Below are positions 54,311 through 64,000 of a DNA stretch of 64,000 nucleotides, in pieces; position 1 is the stretch's first letter; every line of letters begins with the position of its first letter. Source of the DNA: Flectonema sp. DT1601 (taxonomy: Eukaryota > Euglenozoa > Diplonemea > Diplonemida > Diplonemidae); the NCBI GenBank assembly GCA_964019425.1, contig OZ025789.1, forward strand, positions 1,302,001 through 1,366,000, read 5' to 3'. Under the pieces are notes generated by a model, which was given only the letters and a program-made list of their open reading frames with translations, did no database searches and was not told the DNA's origin. The translations under genes and the position numbers were made by a program.

Positions 54311-56173
54311 ATGACGTTCCTCTATCAGGTTGAAGAGGTCCAAAGAAGACACATAACAGGGTGGAGTAAGGGAGAGATGAGATGTATACATGGAGGAGGA
54401 TCAGTCCTCATTGATGGACTGGAACCACCTTCAGGTGGTGATTGGGTTGGTGAATGGTGTATAAATATGAACATACCTGGTGTTGATGTATGTGGTTGGT
54501 CAAGACAACGATCAAAAGAATCGAGATATAGAATATGGATTCGATCATGGAGGGGAACTGAACGAGGATTAGAATCGAATAAAATGTTTGAATCAAAATT
54601 AAAAGACACTCCCCGCTGTCTACTTTGTGATAAGAAATTCTCACTAGGCCGACGCAGATATCGCTGTAAAGTTTGTTTTAATGCAGTCTGTTGGGAATGC
54701 AAAGGTCTTCTAAGTGTCCCTGGTTATCAATCAGAGGCAGCAGCCTGTCTTGAATGTTGTGTTCGCGCAGGAAGACAAGGCATTCATAAGTCTGTTAAGA
54801 TGCGTTTTAAAGATAAAATCAGCACCGTTCGATCAGTAGTCTCATTCCCAAACTCCATTCCACCGATTGTACAAATACCATCAAAGATTTCTAAGTCTCA
54901 TGGAACACTAAAGATTAGACTCCATGAATGTCGTCATTTAAATAATCCTAACGCAGTAATTGGAGTTAATCCATACGTATGTTTCTACACTGCGGGTTGT
55001 TTTATTAGAACGTTATCAAGAACTCGTACTCCAGATCCTCGATGGGGTGAAGCCGAAGCTACTTTTGAAATTCCTATATTAGATCCAACAGCGAGTATCT
55101 TCTTTTGTGTTTATGATTTGACAATGATTCAAAAGTTTGATATTGGTGAGGGAGACCCAATTGGAAGAGGAGCTATTCATTTAACTTCACTGGAACCAGA
55201 TGATGAAAACAACAGATGGATAGAACTGTTACCTCCAACACAGGTAGAAATCGAAGGATATCAAAAGAGAATACCTCGTTTAATGAGAGGATGTTCAACT
55301 GTAAGTGAAAAATTTGGAATGCAAGGTGATCCTTCTAGAGTTCTGGGATATATAAAATTAGGAGCTACTGTTTGTCTTAACAGAGATCCATTATTCGGAG
55401 CTTTTCAACCTTCTTATCTCTCAGCTGAGACGAGTACTACTTCTCCTGAAGACATAAAAGGACTTGATACCACTCGTGATAACGCTGTTCGTGTTGGGTT
55501 GTGTTTAGGGACTCCTACTTTACTATCAGTAGTTTGGAATAATCCACTACTTGCAGTAATTTCATGTTTTGTTTGGTTAGGGATTTCAATTAACTTTCAA
55601 CTACATGCGCTTCCTTATCTTATTACTGTCGCAACTCTTTTAAATGGAATATTATCATCGTTCGTCGATCACACTTATGACATCACTTTGTTTGAAGAAG
55701 ATAACACTTACAAGAAGTCTTCGATCATTAGTAAATTAGGAAAAGCATCAAGAGCATTTAACGTCGCAAAAAAACTTGAACAACCACTGGGACAATTAGC
55801 AACTCTTCTATCAAAATTGAATTCGGTATTGTCTTTTCGCGATTTTTATGTTTCTGTAATTGCTATAACGATCCTTCTGACGGGTACCGTGTTTAGTAGT
55901 TGGTTGTTAATATTTTTAGGTTGTTTTTCTTTTAGGGTGTACTTCTTCTTGTGTGGATTTTTAATAATTGCTGTCCCTCCTATAAGATCATTCCGTGCCG
56001 CTATGGGTATAAAGAAAAAGCCTAAAGCTGAAACTGGTAAGAGACATGCTCTCATGACCAGAGCTGTAAACTTTTACGGAAGAATACCAGACGACAAAGA
56101 ACTTGTTCACAGACAGATATGTGACGGTCAAATTCGTGAGTCAGCTAATGGTGCTAATGGTGGTCTAGGATAA
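54311..56173 (+). CDS. DysF-like / FYVE-like zinc finger / C2 / membrane-anchored protein
   Basis: 620 aa with an unusual domain chain. Residues about 1-90 resemble a dysferlin/peroxin (DysF) Trp-Arg module: W-C-I-N-M-N-I-P-G-V-D-V-C-G-W, then an R-x-W-x-R-S-W strand. A FYVE-like finger follows at about 103-155 with four CxxC-type pairs and R-R-R-Y-R-C-K-V-C in place of the usual R-x-H-H-C-R-x-C-G. A C2 domain covers about 197-320 (N-P-Y-V-C-F, T-P-D-P-R-W-G, Y-D-L). Its first loop has Asn where Ca2+-binding C2 domains have Asp, so binding may be lipid-driven. The C-terminal third has two hydrophobic hairpins (about 405-455 and 510-565), similar in layout to MCTP/PRT_C anchors. It is probably a membrane-contact or lipid-binding protein at ER or endosomes. 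An acceptor lies ten bases before the ATG (54299-54300), with another at 54249-54250. Confidence 0.83.
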   Translation: MTFLYQVEEVQRRHITGWSKGEMRCIHGGGSVLIDGLEPPSGGDWVGEWCINMNIPGVDVCGWSRQRSKESRYRIWIRSWRGTERGLESNKMFESKLKDTPRCLLCDKKFSLGRRRYRCKVCFNAVCWECKGLLSVPGYQSEAAACLECCVRAGRQGIHKSVKMRFKDKISTVRSVVSFPNSIPPIVQIPSKISKSHGTLKIRLHECRHLNNPNAVIGVNPYVCFYTAGCFIRTLSRTRTPDPRWGEAEATFEIPILDPTASIFFCVYDLTMIQKFDIGEGDPIGRGAIHLTSLEPDDENNRWIELLPPTQVEIEGYQKRIPRLMRGCSTVSEKFGMQGDPSRVLGYIKLGATVCLNRDPLFGAFQPSYLSAETSTTSPEDIKGLDTTRDNAVRVGLCLGTPTLLSVVWNNPLLAVISCFVWLGISINFQLHALPYLITVATLLNGILSSFVDHTYDITLFEEDNTYKKSSIISKLGKASRAFNVAKKLEQPLGQLATLLSKLNSVLSFRDFYVSVIAITILLTGTVFSSWLLIFLGCFSFRVYFFLCGFLIIAVPPIRSFRAAMGIKKKPKAETGKRHALMTRAVNFYGRIPDDKELVHRQICDGQIRESANGANGGLG

Positions 56174-57157
56174 GCAACATACTTAAACTAAACAAGAAAA
56201 CATAATTTCATCTGTTAAAAAGCAAAAAATCTATATATTTTTTTTTAAACGTACTAATTCTTCCCAACGATAATTTGGCTGTATCGTCAACCGTTTATAT
56301 AAAGAGGTTAGGAGGTGCTACGAGTATTTCCTTTCTTCGTAAACTTAGAAATCCGATCAAGTGGCTGTGGTTGTATTTTTGAAAATACAACCGCATTTGC
56401 CGTGATAAAAATTGGTTGTTTGAGAAAACAAACAATTTTTTGTTTTTATTTTTTTTTTTATTTTGTTTTTCTTGTACTTAACTTCAGTAAACGAATATCG
56501 TATTTTGTGAATTGGGTGAATTTAAAACAACAATAAAAAAAAAAATCTCCAAATTAATATGCAACAAACTTTTGGAAAAGAAAAAGAAAAAAGAAAACAC
56601 AATGCTTCCTAGCGGTGAATTTTTCACTGTAAAATGAAATATGGAGGAGAAGTCGAAATACATTTGAAGTAATTATAATTTCTTGCGCAAATAAAAAATC
56701 AAAAAAAAACAACGATAACCTCCTCTATATTTCTGGCTAACATGATAACTTAAAAAATTAGTTCTGTTCTGTTATTCCACGTGTTCTTCAGTCGTTGAGA
56801 ACAAACCGGAAAATAACCCTCTTATGACATTGCTTTGATGGTCCTCTCTCTCTCTATCTCTAATGATTAAGAGAGAGAAGGGATGGTGAGGTTTTTGTTT
56901 ATTTATCCCATTGTAATCTTCTTCCGTAGCATTGAACAGTTTTCTTGATCTTTATCACTTGTGTTTTTTCAAAACTTTTTTTTTTTTTTGTTGACTCGTT
57001 TCCTTTTTAAAGGAGGAAATCGTTTCTGATTTTGTTTTTTTTAGGTTCGTGGTATCAAACCAAAATTCTTTGTTTTTTTCCTATCCTCATATCAATAGTC
57101 ATCCTAACCTGACGTACACTGTACGGACTGAACAGTCAAAAAAGAAAAGGGAAGAAA

Positions 57158-57242
57158 CCATTCAGATTAAAAGCCGTTTATTTATTATGTTCATGTTATC
57201 TGTTTCCTGTGCGCCAGTAAAACATAAGGCTTACCTGAATCC
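57158..57242. repeat. Repeat R3, copy D
   Basis: Left end ccattcagattaaaagcc, right end aggcttacctgaatcc, imperfect inverted repeats around an interior of about 50 bases. Preceded by gaagaaa, as in copy C. Non-coding. Confidence 0.75.
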
Positions 57243-57445
57243 TATTTTTTTTTTATTTTTATTTTTATTTTTTTTCCCGTTGATGTATTTCGTTTTTCGA
57301 GAGCAATACTTTATCGATCAGCTCTACGTGAATTGCGTAATTTAATTATAGATCAGCAAAACTTCGACCCTTCAGTCGAGTTTTGGTTGTAGTTTCTCTT
57401 CTTTTTCTCCGCCATCTGTATTTACGTCAATACTAACATTACCTT

Positions 57446-57533
57446 TAGTCACTGTATCTAGAACTAATGTTAAATTATCGTTCATGCTGTTTATGATACA
57501 ATACATTTGTATTTTACGTACAAAATCGAACAG
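57446..57533 (+). repeat. Interspersed repeat R1, copy b
   Basis: Matches 13281-13368 over about 88 bases with only a few substitutions and small indels. It lies 25 bases before an R2 copy, so R1 and R2 might be parts of one longer element. At 13281 and 23472 they occur apart. Confidence 0.8.
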
Positions 57534-57557
57534 CGAATCCCTTCTCGTTCACCCGGA

Positions 57558-57728
57558 AAATGTAATTGTCCCTTTTATGTTTTCTTTTTTTTTCCTAAAC
57601 GTATCTTTTCTTTGATTAACAACTACACGTATTCCTTTCAGACAAGTACTTTTGATATTAATTTTGTTTTTAAATAAATACCCTAAAGTTGTTATTGTTA
57701 TCACATTGTCAAAGCTTCTTCTCCTTCT
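57558..57728 (+). repeat. Interspersed repeat R2, copy b
   Basis: Related to 23472-23640 and 58152-58299, in the same orientation. Shares cctaaagttgttattg and the cattgtcaaa end. Confidence 0.8.
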
Positions 57729-58151
57729 CATTCACCCCAAAAAAAAAACAACGTATTTATTTCGATCAATGCAATCAAACTGATAAATCTTCTTGGTGTG
57801 TACTGTAGTATTTTATTTTTTTATAGTCCGGCGCAGTTATGACCATAAACTGACTATCGTCGTACTTGATCTTTTGTTTTCATTTCTTGCTGAGTGATAT
57901 GACTACTGTGTTGCCCAATTTGTGTAGACAATTATAATGCTTTGGACAGAACAATCTTTGGTACTGTTTCAGAGGTTTCTATTTTATTTGTATGTTGGCA
58001 TAGCACATATGATGTCGTTTTGACAGTGGAATAAAAAAAGATTTTTCTTTTTTTTTTTTCACCTACTCCCAGGTATGGGACGCTCAACCTGATAGAACTT
58101 GGTCTCCAAATTACCGAATTCGACAACGTCTTCTGGTCAATAAGACCAAAA

Positions 58152-58299
58152 AAATATTATTTTCTCTTTTATGTTTCTTTTTTTCTCAAACGTATGTTTT
58201 CTTTTGATGAAACAACTACAAATATTCAGTCAAGTACCTTGATATTAATTTTTGTTTTAAGTATCCGAAGTTGTTACTGTCAAAATTTCACTCCCCACT
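58152..58299 (+). repeat. Interspersed repeat R2, copy c
   Basis: The shortest and most diverged R2 copy. It keeps the cagtcaagtac, gatattaattttt, gaagttgtta and tgtcaaaatttcactcccc words in order. Confidence 0.75.
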
Positions 58300-59116
58300 C
58301 CCGAATCATTTCTCTTTTTTTTGTTCTTTAGTTGTTTTCAACCTGTTAGCCTAGACTCTGCGCAAGGAGCTGGAAGTCGATCACTTCTGCCGAAGCAAGA
58401 GAACTACAATCTTCGCGATTGGATCTTCACTGATGCGGGCTATCTAGACCCCTCGTAGTCATCAGTTCTGTATTTTGCTAACTAAATAAAACTAATTAAT
58501 TCCTGAATTATATAATAAGTTGTTGTTCAATACCTGTCCTGTCTTATGAGGGGGGGTGAGGAATACCAAACTGAACCATATCAAAGTATTGTAACGATAA
58601 CATAAAAAATGTAGATACTTTTCATTCATTGATAGTAGTTTATTAAACGAGGGTGTGCAAAAAAAAATAAAATAAAAAGCACTGATTTACTTTATTGCTT
58701 GAAAGCATCATCTCTCTTTTTTTTTTTTTTTAACCCTATCTAAAGAAGCATCTGCGCTTTTCTTTTCTTTTCTTTTTGTTGTTTTGATTTGTAAATAAAT
58801 ACCCTTGTGCTTGCTGTTTCTTGAATTTGACTGTAATTGTTTTATCTTGTATAACCTTGCTTACGTAGTCATATTCGAAAAAAATTGGATCATATGCCGA
58901 TTACGAAATCTAGAAATCTGATGGAGAAATAAAACTAAAATAATTCTTCAATAGAATTCTTGATTTATATCACCCAAGTAGCTTTGTATTTACCCCAACA
59001 GTCTTCTCAGCAAGCATGACAGTATGTGTGGGTGATAAGTTGTTTGGTGGTTCTTAGTCTTTTTGTACGAATTTTCTTTTTTTAAAATTCTTTCCTTAGG
59101 CACTGGCAATGCGCCA

Positions 59117-61638
59117 ATGCCGCCGGTTTTTATAGAAAATGATAGGTTTCTCAGATACACTGAAGTACTGAGATCTAGACCGCCACCATCTCCACAAGAG
59201 ATCAAAAGAGATACCAGCAGTGAAGATCTACATGGCGGGAGTCGAATATCGGATGTAGTTGGAGGATGGGTTGCTAGGAGAGATCTATCGGTGAGGGATA
59301 GCGTGTCGCAAGTATCTCCTGAAAAAGTTACAAAAACTGATTTGCAATCAATCTTAAGTAACTGGGTCTCTAACAACCCTCGCAACAACAGCAACACTGC
59401 TCCAGAGATTGTCAGCTCTGCAACAACTTCACAACACCGCAGTGAAAGACAAAACCATACAGTCATTCACAGAACTGGTCCTTCACAAATTGAACAACAA
59501 AGACCCAATAAAGAACATTCGTATCAAGAGAAAACTTCTTTTCATGAGATTCACCAATCAGAGGTTCCTGAAAAAGTATCTTCAGAAGTAAACCCACCAC
59601 CGAGTGATATAAATGAGTGGATTAGATCTCCTGTAGCTCAGTCTGATATCGAATCACCGAATGTATTTAATGGTCGGGACACGTTGCCGCCATCGCAAAC
59701 AGTCTTTACACAAAACCAACAAGAGAACGGTCACTACCATCAGAGTGCTAACTTTGTTAGTGAATATGATGTTAGAGTTCCTCAACAATACCAACAAACT
59801 GATCATCAGCAACCTGTTGAAGATTTCAATACTCAAAGAACAGCTGAAGATATCGTTAATGAACTTAGCAAAGACAATCTCACTGCTACGGACATCAACG
59901 AATATGAAGAGGGAAGACACACAAATCCACATAGGTATATCACAGAGTATAAAGATTCTGAAAAGATCAAAAGTTCAGTACCAAGTTCAGAGAATGGATT
60001 ACACCCTCATCTCCGATCACACTCAAGATCATTAAGTAGCAATGCGGGAAGTACAAGTGTACGGATTGATGAATCTCAAATAAACTCTGCTTTTAAATCA
60101 CCTCCTCAAGATGTAACGTATAGAGGAGAGTCACCAATTCTTTCATCAAGAGAACTACTTGCTGCCTTCACTAATGGAATTAATGAAATGGAAGCACAAG
60201 CTAGAAATACTATTGCAGAAAGTATAAGGTCTCGAACAGCTGATCCTAAGCAGACCTCATCAGACAGCAGTCATAGTGAAGTTCCAACAGATGTTGTTGA
60301 ATTGATTTTACAAAGACATAGTAAGCATTACACCAATGAGGGTAATCACACCAGAGAAGTTATTCACGATGATGGCAGTGTTATACCTCCAAATATTGAA
60401 AGGGGGTCAAAGTCTGGTATTCGGGGATCTGATATTGTGTCTCGTAATCATAATATTTTAACAAAAAGAGAAGTTGATAAACTGTTCTCTCCTAACGAAG
60501 GTTTGTCACCAGACTTAATGACTTCAGTTAGAAGATCACATGAAGATAGCTCTGAGCTGATGACTCATATCAAAACACCTTTGAGAGAAATAAATGAATC
60601 ACCAATTAGTAACGTAGCTGTTAAAACTCCTTTCAGATCTTCTCCAGGTGATGATATTACCGTTTCGGTAGTAGAGAGCGCTCGAAAACCGCTAATCGGT
60701 ACTTTTCAAAACGACTTCCCTCCGAGTCCTTCCAGGACTACAATCCCAATTGATACGTCAGTTGATCCAACTTCACGAAAAGTATTCGATGATCGTTCTC
60801 AACTAACTGAGAATGAAAGTGAAGAACCAACTGCAGTGTTATCACATGGAGTGAGAGGATCTACTCGTCTGGTAAGGCAGCCACTTCACGTCCCCGTGAC
60901 ACCTTCAAAAGCAGAGGAAGCAACGCATCTCAGCAACTTAGGAAGTGATCTGTTACCTGTCAATAGTGAAACACCACCACCACCACCACCACCACCACCA
61001 CATAGTGATAAGTTAAGTGTGTGTAATCACAAAGCTCATCAATCTTTAGAAGTGTCACAAGATGAGGTAACGAAGTCTAATCCTCTAATTAGAACTCCTG
61101 CTATTCTAAATAATAGTCACGTTGTTGAACCACCAGTTGAAGACAGAAACTGTTTTAGTTATTATAACTTAGCCAAAGAAGAAGTTGTAGGAATTGGTGA
61201 CCTCAGGAATAAGACACCAACTCATGTGAAGCACACAACAACTTACCAAACGACTCCAAATAAAGATCCATGGGATAGAGAATCACCGAGAACACAACTA
61301 CCTCAGAAGTGGTTGAGGTGTCCAAGTTGTTACTTTGAGTGGCAGAGAAGTGCGATTCCAAAAGGTGAAGATCGATCAGCATACGATGTTATAGAAATTA
61401 AGAAGGACCGAGATCCTCTTCAACCTCCTCCTCCTCCCCCAACCATCCTTCCGGTAACTCCACAGCCGAGAGTTGCTTCGAAACGGATGTCTCCAATCCC
61501 GGCGTCGGAAAAGGTATGCCTTCACGTGTTTCGTATATTTTAACTACTAATAATAAAGTTGTTGTGTTTGTAAACAAAACAAAACAAAAACAGGGAGATG
61601 AGGAACAAATTAATCCCCCAGAAGACTTCCTTCAATAA
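59117..61638 (+). CDS. Large disordered protein with CxxC pair and polyproline run (two exons)
   Basis: CDS joins 59117-61513 and 61594-61638 (813 aa). The ATG at 59117 is the first in frame after the ttccttag acceptor (59098-59099). The upstream extension is not ATG-started. The protein is rich in Ser, Pro, Asn, Gln and charged residues with no long hydrophobic stretch, so it is mostly disordered. Many S-P and T-P sites (for example F-R-S-S-P, F-P-P-S-P-S-R, T-P-S-K) suggest regulation by proline-directed kinases. A nine-proline run lies near residue 620, encoded by an ACC microsatellite (about 60970-61002). Near the C-terminus, W-L-R-C-P-S-C-Y-F-E-W-Q carries a CxxC pair, perhaps half of a metal site with the upstream C-N-H. 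Exon 2 adds 14 acidic residues. No family was recognised. A cytoskeletal or signalling scaffold is possible but unproven. Confidence 0.8.
60970..61002 (+). repeat. ACC trinucleotide run encoding polyproline
   Basis: About ten ACC units in frame give a run of nine prolines in the disordered protein. Length polymorphism is likely. Confidence 0.85.
61514..61593 (+). other. Intron near the 3' end of the disordered protein gene (80 bp)
   Basis: Donor gtatgc, acceptor acaaaaacag, phase 0. Splicing replaces a ten-residue hydrophobic tail with a short acidic end. The acceptor side is A-rich, like the other introns here. Confidence 0.8.
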
Positions 61639-61999
61639 CGTTGATACACATCTCGACAGACTTAAGAATAGAGAAGACTCAAATATTCTCTTGGGGGTAC
61701 CTTTCCCAGAATGAAATAAACAGTCGCAGACGTTAGCTAATAGATTCCTCGATTTTGATGTGAAAACATAGTAGCGATCGACCTCATGAAGTTTTCAAAA
61801 GACTTCTTTCATAGATTACCCGAAAAGTTGACTTCAGATTTATATTAAAAAAAACAGTATATTTTAAAAACCATATTTCCATTCAGACAGCAAGACTACA
61901 TTATTTATTATAATCACACTGAGGGAGAGCTTATCGTGTTTTAATTACATATTTACAGCAGGGCACTCGGGGAGGTGTCCTTTTGATCGGGAACACAAC
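61639..61999. other. Intergenic spacer
   Basis: No gene is seen. Acceptors at 61957-61958 and 61960-61961 (atttacagcag) precede a leader of about 40 bases. Confidence 0.6.
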
Positions 62000-63154
62000 A
62001 TGGATACGTCACGGGCATCGTTGATGTTAAGTAAAATGAATACCAGTCACTCTGAACTCGACACCCAAAGTACGATTAAAGTACAACGACATGATGATGA
62101 GAGCGCTATCACTACAGCCACACCAACACCTGCACTGACTCCCGAAGAGGCTTTCGCCAATGCTATGGAATTTATTACGAGTTTGAAAGAAAGTGGAACA
62201 AATGCTAAGACACCACTACTTGACACAATCAGAGGTGTTGGTCCATCACAGTCACCTCGTAGGATTGGTGGGACTGCTGCTCCTCCAGTAAGAAATATTG
62301 AATCTCCGAGAAGAATACCACCGACTGCTAGTATTCAGGAATTAGAAGCAGAAAGTGGTCGTATTATTGCTCAAAGTGCATCTTTCAGAAAAATATTGAC
62401 TCGCAGTAAGTCAACTCCTGGAAACGTTCCTCGTTATGACTCCAAAGCATCAGCGGTAGCAGCAGCAGTAAAACAACTTCCAGGATGGTCCTTACCTGAC
62501 TTGACTGATCCTCTACTAACTGAAGCACTTGTTGAAGCTCTCTGTGTCAAGGATGATTCAGGTGCTTGGATCCCTGATGGGGGAGTCATTAAAAGTGTTC
62601 GTAAGAGAGCTACTAAGGAAATCAAAGAAGTAGTTTCAGTTCACTTCAACGATCTCACCCGCCAAGAAGAAACCATTCGAAACGACTATTTCTTTGATGA
62701 GAATGTCGCATTTGATAAAATACGTTCTTTAGAAATGAGAGAAAAGGCAGTTTCCTGGTCAGCCTCAGTCCGAAATGAACTGAACAAGAGAAAGCCGAGT
62801 ACTGCACAGGCTACTCCAATTAATCCAGATGACCTGTCTCAGTGGTTGGTAGGTAAAGGAATGTCACCTGTTGAGGCTAATTTCTTTGTAAGTACTTCAC
62901 TTCCAAGTAACTCGACACCTATTCATATTCCATCAGCTGCGACTGTTGATGTACCAGCAGCACAGCCAACTGTTGGTATTTGTAGAATTCCTGCACCAGC
63001 AGAAGTATTGTTTGGGTGTGAGAATCCTCTTCAGTCTCCAATTCGATCGGATACGTTTTCTCAACCTGTTCAGCAACTTTCTTCTTCATCAAATTGGAGA
63101 AGAGTTGAAGAAGAAGTTGACGGAATGATACTCGTTCATTGGGTTCGTGATTAG
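62000..63154 (+). CDS. Protein of unknown function with a central helical domain
   Basis: 384 aa. The N-terminal 150 residues are polar, rich in Ser, Thr and Pro, with S-P-R-R and S-P sites. A compact region at about 155-260 (L-P-G-W-S-L-P-D-L-T-D-P-L-L-T, then charged helices ending in S-V-R-N-E-L) looks folded and helical. The segment around 278-297 (D-D-L-S-Q-W-L-V-G-K-G-M-S-P) resembles a short interaction helix. The tail is rich in Pro, Ser and Val and ends in W-V-R-D. No known family was recognised. The ATG lies about 39 bases after tandem acceptors. Composition and S-P sites resemble the preceding gene, so both may be cytoskeletal or regulatory proteins, but this is inference. Confidence 0.75.
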   Translation: MDTSRASLMLSKMNTSHSELDTQSTIKVQRHDDESAITTATPTPALTPEEAFANAMEFITSLKESGTNAKTPLLDTIRGVGPSQSPRRIGGTAAPPVRNIESPRRIPPTASIQELEAESGRIIAQSASFRKILTRSKSTPGNVPRYDSKASAVAAAVKQLPGWSLPDLTDPLLTEALVEALCVKDDSGAWIPDGGVIKSVRKRATKEIKEVVSVHFNDLTRQEETIRNDYFFDENVAFDKIRSLEMREKAVSWSASVRNELNKRKPSTAQATPINPDDLSQWLVGKGMSPVEANFFVSTSLPSNSTPIHIPSAATVDVPAAQPTVGICRIPAPAEVLFGCENPLQSPIRSDTFSQPVQQLSSSSNWRRVEEEVDGMILVHWVRD

Positions 63155-63423
63155 TCTTCACTACGTGTAATTAATCATCTTTGTTTCGAAGCGTACCTTA
63201 TCAGAAGAAAATATCAACTCTGTTGGTGTAATTGTTATTTTTTTTTTTTAAATTGTTCTGTAATAGATAACCTTAGACCCCCTCCCCTCCCTTCCCAATA
63301 TTCAAAACTGTTTGTTGTAACCTCGTGTTAAAAAATACAGAGTCGATTCTTTTATTGATTAATAATATCATAGATATTGATGTCTTTGTGATAATATTAT
63401 TTCAGCTATTTCAGTTCATAAAA

Positions 63424-64000
63424 ATGGTTCACGGATCTCCAAACGGTCAACGGATGCGAAACGTCTCAACAGAAAGAGAAAGGAGACGCCTCCGCAGTAA
63501 AATTGCAGCTGCTGAAAAATTGGTTTCGGGAGCTCCCGATAAGGAAATAAAACCTTTTATGGCAGGCACTACTACCCGGTGTCGACAAAATGGAGGAAAA
63601 TCTACAAAGAATTTGGTAAAAGAGTACGCAATAGTAGCGAAGATTACCGGAGATGGTAACCGATTAGAGTTATTGGCTGAACCAAAGAGACACTCGGTAA
63701 CTGTGATGATTCAAAAAGGACCTGGAAGTACTTTAAAAATACCTGCAGTAGTACACAATGGCGATACCGTCAGTGTCATAGACTGTGAGTCAGGATGGCG
63801 TTACAAAGGAAGTGAATTCGTTCGCGTAGTCCGATCAGATGGCACTGAGGGATATATACAGAAATTCCACCTCGACGTTACTTCTGACTTTGGAGGTAGA
63901 GATTCTTGGCGGCAGCCACGACAATACAACGACCTCCTACCCGATTGTAAAATGACTCGCGAGCGAGTAATAAAGGAAGGCTCACGAGCCCCATATAAAT
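63424..64000 (+). CDS. SH3-like domain protein (3' end beyond the window)
   Basis: Open from the ATG at 63424 to the window end, about 192 residues seen. The first 60 are basic (R-E-R-R-R-L-R-S-K) and may form a nucleic-acid or cytoskeleton contact. Residues about 70-150 are strand-rich. The part around 112-148 has the order of an SH3 or SH3-like barrel: V-H-N-G-D-T-V-S-V, then G-W-R-Y-K-G and E-F-V-R-V-V, then G-T-E-G-Y-I-Q. The classical acidic RT loop is not evident, so SH3-like is safer than SH3. Two acceptor-like sites, ending at 63405 and 63414, precede the start. Neighbouring genes on the same strand encode disordered proteins. Confidence 0.75.
   Translation, partial: MVHGSPNGQRMRNVSTERERRRLRSKIAAAEKLVSGAPDKEIKPFMAGTTTRCRQNGGKSTKNLVKEYAIVAKITGDGNRLELLAEPKRHSVTVMIQKGPGSTLKIPAVVHNGDTVSVIDCESGWRYKGSEFVRVVRSDGTEGYIQKFHLDVTSDFGGRDSWRQPRQYNDLLPDCKMTRERVIKEGSRAPYK

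Larger units (their letters stand above)
56174..59116. other. Intergenic stretch with a cluster of interspersed repeats
   Basis: No gene is supported in about 2.9 kb. Between 57158 and 58299 it holds R3, R1 and two R2 copies close together, the only place where all three repeat families meet. A CT-rich word and a matching agagagag word near 56844-56880 can pair weakly. The stretch ends in ttctttccttag (acceptor 59098-59099). Confidence 0.6.

Overview
The window looks like nuclear DNA from a unicellular flagellate eukaryote. It is AT-rich and crowded with poly(A) and poly(T) runs. Every gene I can support lies on the + strand. Each intact 5' end has a YAG acceptor-like site 6 to about 50 bases before its ATG. 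Six short GT-AG introns (62-80 bp) can be placed in four genes. One-way gene order plus an acceptor beside each ATG fits polycistronic transcription with spliced-leader trans-splicing, as in Euglenozoa. True cis-introns argue against an ordinary trypanosomatid and leave a diplonemid, euglenid or similar lineage as the best guess. The lineage is inference; no marker gene settles it.

Region 1 (1-12.2 kb) is a cyclic-nucleotide signalling block: a K+-type channel with a cyclic-nucleotide-binding domain, then two tandem receptor-type adenylate cyclases. The cyclases are a mosaic of nearly identical and strongly diverged blocks, and the divergence falls on the predicted extracellular sensor. Region 2 (12.2-28.1 kb) is a 15.9 kb stretch with no convincing gene, rich in homopolymers and carrying short interspersed repeats and hairpins.

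Region 3 (28.1-34.5 kb) holds an NTF2/SnoaL-like protein, a membrane-anchored CX5R phosphatase, a bacterial-type poly(ADP-ribose) glycohydrolase-like protein and a bifunctional fucokinase/GDP-fucose pyrophosphorylase with a 3' intron. Region 4 (36.2-45.4 kb) encodes cytoskeleton- or scaffold-like proteins: a proline-rich protein, a small basic protein, a SAM-domain protein with a repeated W-x-G-x-Y/F-P-x-A-L module, and a coiled-coil PDZ protein assembled from three exons.

Region 5 (45.7-56.2 kb) has a NADAR/YbiA-like protein lacking a key Glu, a three-exon PP2C phosphatase, a DHHC-type palmitoyltransferase homologue whose motif reads DHHN, a polycystin-2-like channel, and a DysF-like/FYVE-like/C2/transmembrane protein. 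Region 6 (56.2-64 kb) begins with a repeat cluster, then two largely disordered proteins and the start of an SH3-like protein cut by the window end. A cAMP-sensing channel beside two cyclases, together with a polycystin, phosphatases and scaffolds, suggests a sensory or flagellar membrane theme. That functional link is inferred from gene order only. No tRNA, rRNA, CRISPR array, transposase or virus-derived element was recognised.
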